The position numbers were made by a program, and so were the translations under genes. The notes beneath the pieces were generated by a model that made no database searches, had not been told where the DNA came from, and saw nothing but the letters and a program-made list of their open reading frames with translations. Below, in pieces: positions 1 through 9,218 of a stretch of DNA of 64,000 nt (position 1 is the stretch's first letter; each line of letters opens with the position of its first letter). This stretch comes from JACADW01 sp963747985 (GTDB taxonomy: Bacteria; Acidobacteriota; UBA6911). The stretch lies in NCBI GenBank assembly GCA_963747985.1, contig CAVVHG010000008.1, forward strand, positions 1 to 64,000, read 5' to 3'.

Positions 1-2822
1 CCCGCGACTATGTTGACGAGTTTGCCCGGGACGACGATTACCTTGCGTATGGCCGCATTCTCCAGATGCTTGCGAATCTTCGGGTCCAAGAGGGCCGCCC
101 TTTCCATTCCCTCCCGGCTGACCGAACTGGAGACGAGCAGGCGGGCACGCAGCCTGCCGTTGATCTGGACCGGGATCTCCATCATATCGTCCCTGGTGTA
201 CTCCTCCTGGAAATCGGGCCACGCCGCTCGGGCGATCGAATCCTGATGGCCCATCGCCAACCAGAGCTCCTCTGCGAGATGCGGCGCGAGCGGCGAGAGC
301 ATCAGCACGAATGTCTCCATGCACGCGGCCGGCCTGGCGCTCTGAGCGGTGAAGAAGTTGACAAATTCCATGAGCCGGCTGATGGCGGTGTTGAATCTCA
401 GCGCTTCCAGATCTGCCGTTACTGCCTTGAGCGTTTTGTTCAGGATCCGCAACTGCTCGAGTGTCGGCTCGCACTCCGGCTCGGATTGCGGGACGACCTT
501 CGCGTTCAGTTTCAGCTCGTCGGCCTCTTCATCAACGATCATCCGCCAGGCACGGTTCAGGAACCGGCTGATGCCTTCGACGCCCTGCATGCTCCACGGC
601 TTGGTGTCCTCGATCGGCCCCATGAACATCTCGTAGAGGCGCGTCGTGTCGGCACCGTACTGCTGCAGCGGCACGTCCACCGGGATCACGTTGCCGCGCG
701 ACTTGGACATCTTCTCCGTCTCACCCGTCAGCTCTTCACCGGTTTCGGAATGGATCGCCTTCCCTTCATGAAAATCGATTTTGGTGTAGGGGACGATTCG
801 CCCCTCGGCGGTGCGGTAGGTGATCGAAAGGATCATGCCCTGGTTGATGAGCCGCCGGAAAGGCTCCATGGTAGATACCTGGCCGCGGTCGAACAGCACC
901 TTGTGCCAGAAGCGCGCGTAGAGCAGGTGCAGGACGGCGTGCTCAGCACCGCCCACGTACAGGTCCACCGGCATCCAGTAGCGCTCCTTCGCCGGATCCC
1001 AGGGGAGGGTGCCGTTTCGCGGGTCGCAGAATCGCAGGTAATACCAGCAGGAGCCGGCCCATTGCGGCATCGTGTTGGTCTCCCGCATCATGTCCCTGCC
1101 GTCGGTCTTGGTGTGGACCCAGGAGACAGCCTTCTCCAGCGGTCCACCGGGATGTCCCGTAGGCTTGAAGTCCTCCATTTCCGGGAGAGTGACGGGCAGT
1201 TCCGCATCGGGCACCGGCACCGTCAGATCCGATGGTTTCCCATCTGAGTCCGGCTCGTGGAGTATCGGTATGGGCTCTCCCCAGTACCGCTGGCGGCTGA
1301 ACAGCCAGTCGCGCAGTTTGTATTTGACGGCCGCGGAGCCGAGACCGGACTTGACCAGCCAGCGCGTTATGGTCGTCTTCGCCTCGGGCGTCGGCAGGCC
1401 GTCGAGCGAGACGTCCTCGTTCTCAGACTGCATGCCTTGGCCCTCGTCGACGAAGGCTTCGCTCAAGCTGCCGATGCGCCGGGCATAGTCTTCCTGTTGC
1501 ACCTGCATCTTCTGCAACCAGAATTGCGGCGGCAGGACTACAGCTCGAATCGGGAGCCCGAACTTGTTGGCAAACTCGAAATCCCTCTGGTCGTGCCCGG
1601 GCACAGCCATGATCGCGCCCGTCCCGTAGCTGATGAGGACGTAGTCGGCAATCCAGACAGGGATCATTTCGTCCGTGACCGGGTTGGTCGCATAGCCGCC
1701 GGTGAAAACCCCCGATTTTTCGCCGCGCCCGGTGATCCGGTCCTCTTCGCTCATCGACGCCACTCTCTGACGGTAGGCATCGACTTTCTGCCGTTGCTCC
1801 GGGGAGGTCAGACGGTCCACGAGGGGATGCTCCGGGGCAAGGACCATGTAAGTCGCACCGAAAAGCGTGTCGGGACGGGTGGTGTAGATCCGGATAGCAG
1901 CAGCGTCGGGCTGATCGGGGTAGCCGCGGCGGGAGCGCCCGGCACGCCACTCCGCATAGTCGGGACCCGGCTCACCCGCAAAGAAATCGACCTCGGCACC
2001 CTCGCTGCGGCCTACCCAGTTGCGCTGCATTTCCTTGATCGGATCAGGCCACTGGACCGTCTCCAGATCCTCCACGAGACGGTCGGCATAGGAAGTTATG
2101 CGCAGCATCCACTGCCTGAGCGGGAGCCGCTGGACCGGGTGGTTTCCGCGCTCCGACCGGCCGTTGATCACCTCCTCGTCAGCCAGGACGGTGCCGAGTG
2201 CGGCGCACCAGTTCACGGGAGCCTCGGCCTGATAGGCGAGGCGGAAGGAGTCCTGATAGCGCCGGACAGGCTCCTCCCCCTGCGCGCGCACGCCTGGAGG
2301 GATCGGCAGCTCCTCGATCGGACGCCCTTTGCCGCGCCTCTTCCTGCCGTCGGGATCCGTCCACTCGGCATCGGGGTCGAACCAGGTGCCGTACATCAGC
2401 AGGAAGATCCATTGCGTCCACCGCACATAGTCCGTGTCGGTAGTAGCCAATTCCCGGTCCCAGTCGTAGCTGAACCCGAGCCGCTTGATCTGCCGCCGGA
2501 TGTTGGCGATGTTACGTTCCGTAGTGGCCCTCGGGTGCGTTCCGGTCTCGATTGCATACTGTTCCGCGGGCAGCCCGAATGCGTCGTAGCCCATCGGGTG
2601 CAGTACGTTGTAACCGCGCATGCGCTGGAATCGCGAGTACATGTCGGTGGCGGTATAGCCTTCCGGGTGGCCGACGTGCAACCCCTCGCCGGACGGGTAC
2701 GGGAACATGTCGAGGACATAGAGCTTCGGCTGTGACGCATCTTCGACAGCACGGAATGTCCGGTTCCGCTCCCAGTACTCCTGCCACCTGGGTTCGATGC
2801 TGTGAGGATCGTATCGGGGCAT
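1..2822 (-). CDS. leuS: Leucyl-tRNA synthetase (last codon cut by window edge)
   Basis: Class Ia aminoacyl-tRNA synthetase that charges tRNA-Leu with leucine in the cytosol. Translation of the reverse strand gives 940 full codons. The HIGH-type signature is HVGH at residues 49-52. The CP1 editing domain shows TRPDTLFG near residue 314 and GTGAIMAVPGHD near 397. KMSKS lies near 701. The visible end, PGKLVNIVAG, matches the usual LeuS C-terminus, so probably only the stop codon is missing. The ATG at 2822 follows a GGGAGG ribosome binding site. The length is somewhat above the 820-880 aa typical of bacterial LeuS. Long open frames on the opposite strand here are antisense shadows. Confidence 0.97.
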   Translation of the reverse strand, partial: MPRYDPHSIEPRWQEYWERNRTFRAVEDASQPKLYVLDMFPYPSGEGLHVGHPEGYTATDMYSRFQRMRGYNVLHPMGYDAFGLPAEQYAIETGTHPRATTERNIANIRRQIKRLGFSYDWDRELATTDTDYVRWTQWIFLLMYGTWFDPDAEWTDPDGRKRRGKGRPIEELPIPPGVRAQGEEPVRRYQDSFRLAYQAEAPVNWCAALGTVLADEEVINGRSERGNHPVQRLPLRQWMLRITSYADRLVEDLETVQWPDPIKEMQRNWVGRSEGAEVDFFAGEPGPDYAEWRAGRSRRGYPDQPDAAAIRIYTTRPDTLFGATYMVLAPEHPLVDRLTSPEQRQKVDAYRQRVASMSEEDRITGRGEKSGVFTGGYATNPVTDEMIPVWIADYVLISYGTGAIMAVPGHDQRDFEFANKFGLPIRAVVLPPQFWLQKMQVQQEDYARRIGSLSEAFVDEGQGMQSENEDVSLDGLPTPEAKTTITRWLVKSGLGSAAVKYKLRDWLFSRQRYWGEPIPILHEPDSDGKPSDLTVPVPDAELPVTLPEMEDFKPTGHPGGPLEKAVSWVHTKTDGRDMMRETNTMPQWAGSCWYYLRFCDPRNGTLPWDPAKERYWMPVDLYVGGAEHAVLHLLYARFWHKVLFDRGQVSTMEPFRRLINQGMILSITYRTAEGRIVPYTKIDFHEGKAIHSETGEELTGETEKMSKSRGNVIPVDVPLQQYGADTTRLYEMFMGPIEDTKPWSMQGVEGISRFLNRAWRMIVDEEADELKLNAKVVPQSEPECEPTLEQLRILNKTLKAVTADLEALRFNTAISRLMEFVNFFTAQSARPAACMETFVLMLSPLAPHLAEELWLAMGHQDSIARAAWPDFQEEYTRDDMMEIPVQINGRLRARLLVSSSVSREGMERAALLDPKIRKHLENAAIRKVIVVPGKLVNIVA

Positions 2823-3020
2823 CTGAGGCTACCTCCCGGCAACAATAGACCAGAGACAAACGCCAACCACAATCCACAAATGATAGACGACGGAATACAA
2901 ATGGCGAATGACGATTTGCGAAAGCGGGCACGATTGCGTGAAGCGAGCGGTGTCAGCGCCGGCGGCGCGGACGCACTTCCATCGTGCCGGGAAATGCGGA
3001 TAGACAGGCGAAAGACCTGC

Positions 3021-3884
3021 TCAGACAGCGCAGAGCCGGACAGCTTCGCGCAGGGAGGCGAGCGGATCGCCTTTGGGCACAAACTCGTGGGCGACGAATC
3101 CGGCGAAGCCGCTCGCAACGACAGCACGCATGATGGCCGGGTAGTTCAGTTCCTGGCTGCTGTCGATCTCATGTCGTCCGGGCACCCCACCCGTGTGGTA
3201 GTGACCGATCCATTCCTTGTTCGACTGAATGGTCGCGATGATATCGCCTTCCATGATCTGCATGTGGTAAATGTCGTAGAGCAGCTTGACACGCGGCGAT
3301 CCCACTTTCCTGACTACGGCCGCACCCCAGGCAGTGTGATCGCACTGGTAGTCTTTGTGGTCGACCTTGCTGTTCAAAAGCTCGAGGCAGATCGTGACCC
3401 CGTGCCGCTCCGCAAGGCCTTTGACACGGTTCAAGCCGATCACGCAGTTCTCCAACCCTTCCTGGTCGGACAATCCGCGCCGGTTCCCCGAAAAAGTGAT
3501 GACGTTCGGTACTCCTGCAGACGCGGCGCGCGGGATGTTCTCGCGCAACTCACGCTCAATCCTGTCGTGGTTCTCCGTTCGATTCAGCCCGTCTGCGATG
3601 GTCCCGCCCCCGGAAGTGATTGAGCAGACGAGTCCGTGTTTGTTCAGCGTGGGCCAATCTTCCGGCCCGACGAGGTCCATCCCCTTGATCCCCATTTCTG
3701 CGATCGCACGTGCGAAGTCGTCGAGGGGTATGTTCTGGTAGCACCAGCGGGCCACCGCCTGCTTGTACTGCGCGACGGTTGGTTTTGCCTGCCAACGTGC
3801 AGCTCCTGACATTGCCGGGCCTTCGAAAGCGGCACATCCCAGAGCCGCGCCTGCTGCCTTCAACGTGTCTCTTCTCGATATCAT
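3021..3884 (-). CDS. Tat-exported hydroxypyruvate isomerase-like TIM-barrel protein
   Basis: Sugar-phosphate isomerase/epimerase TIM barrel, 287 aa, closest in pattern to hydroxypyruvate isomerase (hydroxypyruvate to tartronate semialdehyde). The N-terminus MISRRDTLKAAGAALG is a twin-arginine signal, so the mature protein is probably periplasmic. The family-typical segments YDIYHMQIMEGD and GHYHTGGVPGRHE are present near the C-terminal half, as are metal/catalytic glutamates (CLELLN; AHEF). I chose the ATG at 3884 because GGGGGAGCC lies just upstream; the longer frame to 3956 has no such site. It follows the sigma/anti-sigma pair on the same strand 52 bp downstream and may be co-transcribed with it. 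The true substrate is unknown: Tat-exported members of this family are common but mostly uncharacterised. Confidence 0.85.
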   Translation of the reverse strand: MISRRDTLKAAGAALGCAAFEGPAMSGAARWQAKPTVAQYKQAVARWCYQNIPLDDFARAIAEMGIKGMDLVGPEDWPTLNKHGLVCSITSGGGTIADGLNRTENHDRIERELRENIPRAASAGVPNVITFSGNRRGLSDQEGLENCVIGLNRVKGLAERHGVTICLELLNSKVDHKDYQCDHTAWGAAVVRKVGSPRVKLLYDIYHMQIMEGDIIATIQSNKEWIGHYHTGGVPGRHEIDSSQELNYPAIMRAVVASGFAGFVAHEFVPKGDPLASLREAVRLCAV

Positions 3885-3936
3885 GGATGGCTCCCCCTTG
3901 CGAAAAGCTGCAGGAGAATCGATTCGCGGACCGGAC

Positions 3937-4803
3937 TTACTTGCCGCTACTGGCAACTATCGGCCATGTCGGCTGGGCGGATTCTCCGTCCCGTTCAAGA
4001 GTGATTACGGTCTGGCTGACCTCGGTGCCGGGATCGGGCCCCTCCAGCACGGTAAATATGTGGCCCTCTGAATCCTGCTGTAGAATCCCCGCGCCGTATC
4101 GTCCTGTCCTGGTTACATACCAGAGCTTGTACATCGTGCCCGGCCCGGCCTGGGGAAGGCGCCCGGTGACTACCCACCGTCTCCTGGCGACGTCCCAGAA
4201 AATGGCGACCGAGGCGGACGAAGAAGGTTCAGATCCGGTCAGAAGAATGACCCTGGCACCCGGTCTTTCCAGGATGGCGTTGAGGTGTTCCAGCTCGCGG
4301 GATCTGCCGCGCTCCAGTTCGAGCATCTTGCTCAGCTGTTCCGCGTCGCTGCGGGCGGCGACGAGTTCCGCGGTTTGTTCCTGCACGGATTGTTCAGACT
4401 GCTTCCAGTAATAGTACGAGTACCCGGCCAGCAGGGCGCAGCCGACCGCCATGGCCCACGACAGCACCCTGGACCAGAAAGACAGCGGACGGCGAGGCCG
4501 CGGCGGGGATTGTACCGGAGGATTCCTGTCGACCTGCGCCGCCGGCCCCGCCATCGCGGCCGGGGTGGTGTGCTCGACGTGCGCGACCAGCAATTCTCTC
4601 AGGTAGACGGGCGGGTCCGCATCGGAAGCAGTCAGCCCCATATAACCGACGACGCTCTGGAATCGTTTCAATTCGGCGCTGCAGGCAGCGCATCCCTCTT
4701 TCAAATGGCTTTCAAATGCGCGTGCGTCGTGCTGGCTCAGCGACCCGAGAGCGTACAGGGCCGCTGTCTCCTGGACCTCCCCGGTTGAGCGTTCGTGCTT
4801 CAA
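3937..4803 (-). CDS. Membrane anti-sigma factor, RskA-like
   Basis: A 288-aa single-pass membrane protein with the layout of anti-sigma-K (RskA) proteins. The cytosolic N-domain has a CxxC (GCAACSAEL, about residue 37). A proline/arginine-rich linker is followed by one transmembrane helix near residues 109-130 (WAMAVGCALLAGYSYYYW), a short coiled coil (residues ~133-170), and an extracytoplasmic C-domain with the RskA-type pattern VTGRLPQAGPGTMYKLWYV. It should bind and hold the ECF sigma factor encoded 62 bp upstream, with release by proteolysis in response to an envelope signal. The pairing is inferred from order and family; the signal is unknown. The histidine-cysteine zinc motif is weak, as in many RskA proteins. 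Confidence 0.88.
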   Translation of the reverse strand: MKHERSTGEVQETAALYALGSLSQHDARAFESHLKEGCAACSAELKRFQSVVGYMGLTASDADPPVYLRELLVAHVEHTTPAAMAGPAAQVDRNPPVQSPPRPRRPLSFWSRVLSWAMAVGCALLAGYSYYYWKQSEQSVQEQTAELVAARSDAEQLSKMLELERGRSRELEHLNAILERPGARVILLTGSEPSSSASVAIFWDVARRRWVVTGRLPQAGPGTMYKLWYVTRTGRYGAGILQQDSEGHIFTVLEGPDPGTEVSQTVITLERDGESAQPTWPIVASSGK

Positions 4804-4865
4804 ATCGAAACCTCCGGGTTTGCATTCAAGGTCCGGTCCGACAGGCCGGCCCGCCTGGACCGGAC

Positions 4866-5426
4866 CTACTTGAGCTGCTCTGCGAGCTTGACCATCCCCA
4901 GGCGAATGCGGGTCTTGATTGCAGCTCGAGGCTGACCGATCTGCGCGGCGATCTCGCCCGGGCTCATCCCTGCATAGTATGCCAGCTCCACGGCGACGCG
5001 CTGCTCAGGAGGTAGCGACTCAATGGCGGCCAGCGCCCGCTTTCGGTCCTCCGCAAAAGGTCCGGCTGCCGATTGGCCGTCCCCTTTCACGGTTTCCACG
5101 ACAGCCGTCTCGATCCGGTCCGGCTTGGCAGACTCGCGCCGGTTTTGTCGTCGCCTTTCGACGGCACAGTCGCGCGCAATCGCAAGTACCCAGCCGGTGC
5201 CGGAGAGTTGCTTCGGGTCGTGTCGGGCAGCGCGGCTCTCGATGAGCTTATAGGCCTCGACAAGCTCCTCCTCGGATGCGAACCGATCCCCGGTTACGCG
5301 CAGGATCAGCCCAAAGAGAAGGCGGCTCGATGCATCATAAAGGGAGAGCAGCGCCGAGGCCTCTCCGGCAGCGATCTTCTGAATAAGGTTCGACAGCTCC
5401 ACATCAGATTGCATGGACGGGCACAT
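4866..5426 (-). CDS. ECF RNA polymerase sigma factor (SigK-like)
   Basis: A 186-aa extracytoplasmic-function sigma factor. Region 2 spans residues ~20-90 and region 4 residues ~130-180, with the helix-turn-helix pattern LPPEQRVAVELAYYAGMS followed by GEIAAQIGQPRAAIKTRI. It is the first gene of a sigma/anti-sigma pair; an RskA-like membrane anti-sigma factor follows on the same strand. Neither the ATG at 5426 nor the alternative at 5414 has a clear ribosome binding site, so the start is uncertain. The hydrophobic surface of region 2 reads less canonically (FASEEELVEAYKLIES) than in the second ECF factor at 33.2 kb. Target promoters cannot be told from the sequence. Confidence 0.9.
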   Translation of the reverse strand: MCPSMQSDVELSNLIQKIAAGEASALLSLYDASSRLLFGLILRVTGDRFASEEELVEAYKLIESRAARHDPKQLSGTGWVLAIARDCAVERRRQNRRESAKPDRIETAVVETVKGDGQSAAGPFAEDRKRALAAIESLPPEQRVAVELAYYAGMSPGEIAAQIGQPRAAIKTRIRLGMVKLAEQLK

Positions 5427-5528
5427 ATTACACCATCAGAAGAGCTTTCTTAGCCGTCTTTGCGATTTCCGCGGGCGCTGCATCCATGGACGGACTGTCG
5501 CCTGGAACAGTCGGCCACACCCCGCAGC

Positions 5529-6311
5529 TCATGCGGACGCGCACACGTTCGCTGCAAGGCGTGCCAGCGACATTGCCGAGGGTGCCTGGGGGTCAAGATC
5601 CGCGAGCAGGCACTGGTGACTCAGCGCGCGCGCGACTGCAGGGTCATTGGGAACACACCCTGCGAGCCGGACAGTCACGGCGCCGGTGCCGCGGTCCGCG
5701 AGGAACTTCGTGACTACCCTCTGCAGGTGCGAAGTCACCGCGTTTCCGGTCTGCAGGGGATTGATGGGGTTCGCCCGGTTGACCACCAGGCTGAAACTGA
5801 GCCTGCCGTACCGTTGCGAGAGTATTTTGATGGTGGCGTAGGCATCCATCAGCGAGGTCGCTTCGGGAGTAACGACCAGCAGTATTTCGTCGGCGATGCG
5901 CGCGAAGAACATCACCAGGTCCCCGATCCCTGCCCCCGCATCGAACAGGATCGAATCATACCTGGCACCGAGCGTCACCAGAATCCTCTCCAGGGCATCG
6001 GCCATCGGTGCCGTCAGGGCAGCATCGTCCTGAAGTCCCGAGCCCGCCGGCAGAAGGTCGAAGCCGCCGTGCGCATGGAGCATGGCATCCTCCGCTGCGC
6101 AGGTGCCGATCAACACGTCGTGAAGCGTGTGAGACGGGTATAGCCCGAGGATTACATCGAGGTTTGCCAGGCCCAGGTCGGCGTCGACTAACAGCACGCG
6201 CCGCCCCGCTGCAGCCAGCCCCGCAGCCAGGTTTGCCGCAATTACTGACTTGCCGACGCCCCCTTTGCCGCTGATGATCGCATACCGGCGGGCCTTGAGT
6301 TCACTTGTCAT
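5529..6311 (-). CDS. FlhG/MinD-family ParA-like ATPase
   Basis: A 260-aa deviant Walker-A ATPase of the ParA/MinD/FlhG superfamily. GKGGVGKS is at residues 15-22, LVDADLGLANLD at about 37-48, and DAGAGIGD near 120. The segment VVTPEATSLMDAYATIKIL is closer to FlhG/FleN (flagellar number and placement) than to MinD. The ATG at 6311 has GGAGAAGGAGAG upstream and lies inside the end of the diguanylate cyclase gene (11-base overlap), so the two are translationally coupled. No flagellar gene is visible here, so a role in placing something other than flagella, for example pili, is equally possible. The C-terminus lacks an obvious MinD-type amphipathic membrane helix. Confidence 0.87.
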   Translation of the reverse strand: MTSELKARRYAIISGKGGVGKSVIAANLAAGLAAAGRRVLLVDADLGLANLDVILGLYPSHTLHDVLIGTCAAEDAMLHAHGGFDLLPAGSGLQDDAALTAPMADALERILVTLGARYDSILFDAGAGIGDLVMFFARIADEILLVVTPEATSLMDAYATIKILSQRYGRLSFSLVVNRANPINPLQTGNAVTSHLQRVVTKFLADRGTGAVTVRLAGCVPNDPAVARALSHQCLLADLDPQAPSAMSLARLAANVCASA

Positions 6312-7026
6312 CGCCAGACTCTCCTTCTCCGGGAAAAAACAGGAGGACCTTCTCGTCCGAACTGACCTCCGTCGACCGGATCGGTGGGTGGCAGAGCTGC
6401 TGCCTGCCGAGCCTCTTCGCCCGGTACATTTGCTGGTCGGCGCGCGCCAGGAGTTCACGAGCGCTCTCTGCCCGCGCCAGGTCGGTCCAGACCAGGCCTG
6501 CACTCGAGGTCAGAGTGAGCGTAGCCTGGGCGCAGGAAACCACGAACGGGTTCAATGTCCCATGGATTCGCCGGGCCGCCTGCAGTGCTGCCTCGGGAGA
6601 ACACTCCGGCAAAATGACTGCAAATTCTTCCCCGCCGATGCGGGCCGCCGTGTCCATCCCGCGCAACGACTTCTGCATCAGGCATGCAACCGTCTGAATC
6701 GCGTAATCGCCGATCTGGTGACCATAGGTATCGTTGACCTTCTTGAAGTAATCGATATCGATAACGAGCAGCGCGCAGGAGCGGCCCGTCCGCGAGCTGC
6801 GATCCATCTCGGTCGTCAACGCGGCATGGAAGAAAGAAGCGTTGACGAGCCCGGTGAGCCCATCGTGGACCGACAGGTCGCACAGAGCATCGATCAGGTT
6901 CTGGAGTTGTTCGTCGGGATCGAGGCTGGATCGTATGCTGTCCAACCTCCCCGCGTGCTGGAGTATGCGCTGCGCGGTGGTCAGGTTCAGGCCGCGCCCG
7001 CGAGACCCAGGAGCATTCTGCTTCAT
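6301..7026 (-). CDS. Diguanylate cyclase (GGDEF domain)
   Basis: A 241-aa enzyme predicted to make cyclic di-GMP from two GTP. GGEEF (a fully active GGDEF variant) is at residues 131-135. The inhibitory I-site RxxD (RGMD, 122-125) sits exactly five residues before it. The metal/GTP segment is VIDIDYFKKVNDTYGH (88-103). The ~50-residue N-terminus is helical, with no transmembrane segment or recognised sensor domain. The ATG at 7026 is preceded by GGAG at a good distance; a GTG at 7074 is a less likely start. The stop codon overlaps the start of the FlhG-like ATPase gene, suggesting that c-di-GMP synthesis and the placement ATPase work together. Confidence 0.93.
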   Translation of the reverse strand: MKQNAPGSRGRGLNLTTAQRILQHAGRLDSIRSSLDPDEQLQNLIDALCDLSVHDGLTGLVNASFFHAALTTEMDRSSRTGRSCALLVIDIDYFKKVNDTYGHQIGDYAIQTVACLMQKSLRGMDTAARIGGEEFAVILPECSPEAALQAARRIHGTLNPFVVSCAQATLTLTSSAGLVWTDLARAESARELLARADQQMYRAKRLGRQQLCHPPIRSTEVSSDEKVLLFFPGEGESGDDK

Positions 7027-7263
7027 CTCTTTCTCCGAACCGAGCCATGCGAGAACAACTTCAGCCACAGGCACGGCTGCCAGAGAGTCTTTTCGGCAGT
7101 AGAAACCGGAAACAGAACTATAATCACTGGCCTTTACCCGGCCCGGCGATCGGCTGCTGCAATCAGGTCCGGACTGTCAGACCGGACCATGGATTGGACG
7201 GCGCCTGTCTTCGTGGTCTGGGCGCCACCCGTGGCAATCGGCAGAGGGGGGACGGAGGGAGTT

Positions 7264-8154
7264 GTGAGTGAGACTGGGGGGGGCTGCAGGGGCGCCGCGT
7301 GTGTCCTGGCTGCTGCAGTTCTCTGGAGCACGGGAGGGCTTGGCATCAAGAGCCTGGCACTCTCACCGCTGACGACCGCCGGATGGCGCTCCGTATTTGC
7401 TCTGCCGGTTCTCCTGCTCGCCGCAGGATGGCGGGGAGCGGGGATATCCAGGCTCAGGCAGCGCCCGATTTCGGCCACCGCGCTGTTTTATGCGCTGACG
7501 CTGATCCTGTTCGTTTCAGCCACTCGCCTCACCACCGCGGCAAACGCCATCCTGCTCCAATACACATCGCCGTTATGGGTGATGGTGCTCTCCTACCCGG
7601 TGTTGCGCGAGCGGCCTGGAGCGAGGGACTATGGTGTCGCGGCCGGATGCCTGGCCGGCCTGACTCTCTTTTTTCTCGACGAACTTACACCCAGCGGCAC
7701 ACTGGGAATGGTGCTCGCCGTGGGGAGCGGCCTCACAATGGCCTGCATGGTGCTCGGCCTGAGACACCAGGGTCGGCGCGGCACGGGGGTTGCTTCCCTG
7801 ACCGCCGTCTTGTTCGGGAACGCACTTTGCGCATTGTTGTGCTCACCCTGGATGGTCTCCGGCTTGCCTCTGATCGGAGTGCGGGACTGGGTCGTACTTG
7901 TACTGCTCGGCTCGTTCCAGATCGGCGTTGCCTACGTCTTTTTTTCCCGTGGGCTGCGCCATGTCACTGCACTGCGGGCGATCTTGCTCGGCCTCGTTGA
8001 ACCGCTGCTCAACCCGCTGTGGGTCTGGCTGGGAAACGGCGAAAGGCCGAGTAATTGGACCTTGGCCGGGGGGGCCGTTATTATCGTGTCGCTCGTTCTG
8101 GAATCCCTGATGCGCCGCAACCCTCGATCCTGTGATCCTGAGACGTCAATGTAA
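7264..8154 (+). CDS. EamA-family drug/metabolite transporter
   Basis: A 296-aa inner-membrane transporter of the DMT superfamily, with about ten hydrophobic helices arranged as two EamA repeats (residues ~7-135 and ~150-285). Typical pieces are LWSTGGLGIK near the N-terminus, the loop ANAILLQYTSPLWV, and LVEPLLNPLWVWL in the second repeat. It probably exports a small metabolite or amino acid; the substrate cannot be inferred. The start is GTG at 7264, five bases after GGAGG; the much longer open frame upstream is antisense to the diguanylate cyclase gene. It is followed by a terminator-like hairpin. Confidence 0.9.
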   Translation: MSETGGGCRGAACVLAAAVLWSTGGLGIKSLALSPLTTAGWRSVFALPVLLLAAGWRGAGISRLRQRPISATALFYALTLILFVSATRLTTAANAILLQYTSPLWVMVLSYPVLRERPGARDYGVAAGCLAGLTLFFLDELTPSGTLGMVLAVGSGLTMACMVLGLRHQGRRGTGVASLTAVLFGNALCALLCSPWMVSGLPLIGVRDWVVLVLLGSFQIGVAYVFFSRGLRHVTALRAILLGLVEPLLNPLWVWLGNGERPSNWTLAGGAVIIVSLVLESLMRRNPRSCDPETSM

Positions 8155-8156
8155 CC

Positions 8157-8182
8157 AGCCGGCTTGCAGCCGGCTCCGTTTT
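8157..8182 (+). terminator. Intrinsic terminator after the EamA gene
   Basis: A perfect 7-bp stem AGCCGGC / GCCGGCT with a 5-base loop TTGCA begins two bases after the EamA stop and runs into CCGTTTT. The short T run makes it a moderate rather than strong Rho-independent terminator. Confidence 0.6.
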
Positions 8183-8648
8183 ACAGAACATGGCTCCTCA
8201 TCAGGCCGAGGGAGATAGAACCGGTTCGCTCCGGCGAAGTCGTTGCAGAACTCGAGGCTCGAGCCCCTGAGGGCAAGGGAGAAGCCTGCACCGCCCCTGG
8301 GGACTCCTGCAGGGTCTGGTCACGCGCCGCGGGGCTCACGCCCCGGGCTGCGCTGACTGGCCCTTCCGGGGCCGGCGGCAATGCGTCACCTGCGAAGCGC
8401 GGGTTTTGGGGCAATCTCGGCGGGGCCCCCACTTCAGATTGTGCGTGCCCACCCCGTTCCGAACGAAATCCGGCAATTCGATCGTGCCCTGTCGGCGTGT
8501 TTTTTCTTTGCCTGTTCGACGCCGGACAGTGATATAAGATGGCGAAATTTGTTTCGTGTTTGTAAGTATTTATTCGGGCCATCCCGGTGGGGAAAGGGCA
8601 CAAGTACTTACGAGGTCGCCCTCCTTGACGGGATCCGCGGAGGCCAGT
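8183..8648. other. Intergenic region, 466 bp, GC-rich hairpins and likely promoter
   Basis: No credible gene. Around 8325-8350 lies CGGGGCTCACGCCCCGG and then CCCTTCCGGGG. These short palindromes resemble, in degenerate form, the hairpins of the dispersed palindrome family seen at 18.35, 48.45 and 54.99 kb. From about 8500 the base composition turns AT-richer, with a TATAAG box at 8533-8538, which may be the promoter of the lipoprotein gene. GTAAGTA and TACTTAC form a small inverted repeat in the leader. Confidence 0.45.
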
Positions 8649-9218
8649 ATGAAACGGTCTTTCACTATTTCCCTCTTCCTGACCCTTACGCTCATGCTCC
8701 TGTTCGCGGGCTGCAGCTCCAGGCCTGATGACCAGATCGCGCGGGCCGACGAAGCGATGAAGAAGGCGCAGGAGCAGCACGCCGAGTTTTTCGCTCCTGA
8801 GGACTGGAGTGCCGCAAAGCAAGCCTGGGACCAGGCTCAGGAGAAACTCGCCAAGAAGAGCTACGGTGAGGCCACCACGCTGCTGCTTAAGGCCCAGACC
8901 CGCTTCCGAAAAGCCGGGGAGATCGCCACGGGTAAGCGCGAGGATGCGATCAGGGAGATCGAGGGTCTTCAGAAGACTGCAGAGCTGAGGTGCAAAGCTC
9001 TCAAGGACGCCCTGGAAAAAGGAAAGCTTCCGGCAGCAAAGAAGCAGACGTTTGAAGACACCTGCAAGGAAATCGACCAGAAGCTGTCCCAGGTCAAGAC
9101 CAAACTGGATGGCGGGGAATACCAGGACGCCAAGTTTCTGGCACAGACAACACTGCGCCAGGTCTGGGAAACCCAGAAGGAGCTCGAGGGCGCGCTTGGC
9201 GGGAAGAAGATCTCCTGA
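8649..9218 (+). CDS. Lipoprotein, DUF4398-like, alpha-helical
   Basis: A 189-aa predicted lipoprotein. The signal peptide ends in LLFAGC (Cys at about residue 21), followed by a wholly helical, charged mature part. It contains the ADEAMKKAQ and FFAPEDWSAAKQAWDQA segments typical of DUF4398-like proteins (alanine-rich helical repeats with AP..W..A). Two further helical stretches (residues ~75-140 and ~145-185) could form a coiled coil. The ATG follows GGAGG by five bases. It is probably anchored in the outer or inner membrane facing the periplasm; the function is unknown. It stands alone, with a 308-bp gap before the symporter gene. Confidence 0.85.
   Translation: MKRSFTISLFLTLTLMLLFAGCSSRPDDQIARADEAMKKAQEQHAEFFAPEDWSAAKQAWDQAQEKLAKKSYGEATTLLLKAQTRFRKAGEIATGKREDAIREIEGLQKTAELRCKALKDALEKGKLPAAKKQTFEDTCKEIDQKLSQVKTKLDGGEYQDAKFLAQTTLRQVWETQKELEGALGGKKIS

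Noticed and set aside
66..2735. Two long open frames (393 and 492 codons) on the forward strand
   Set aside because: They are antisense to leuS, whose motifs HVGH, TRPDTLFG and KMSKS are unmistakable on the reverse strand; the forward translations are Arg/His/Pro-rich without any family pattern.
6250..7263. A 5' extension of the EamA gene that would make a 634-residue protein
   Set aside because: The extension is antisense to the diguanylate cyclase and has no domain; a GTG with a good ribosome binding site exists at 7264.
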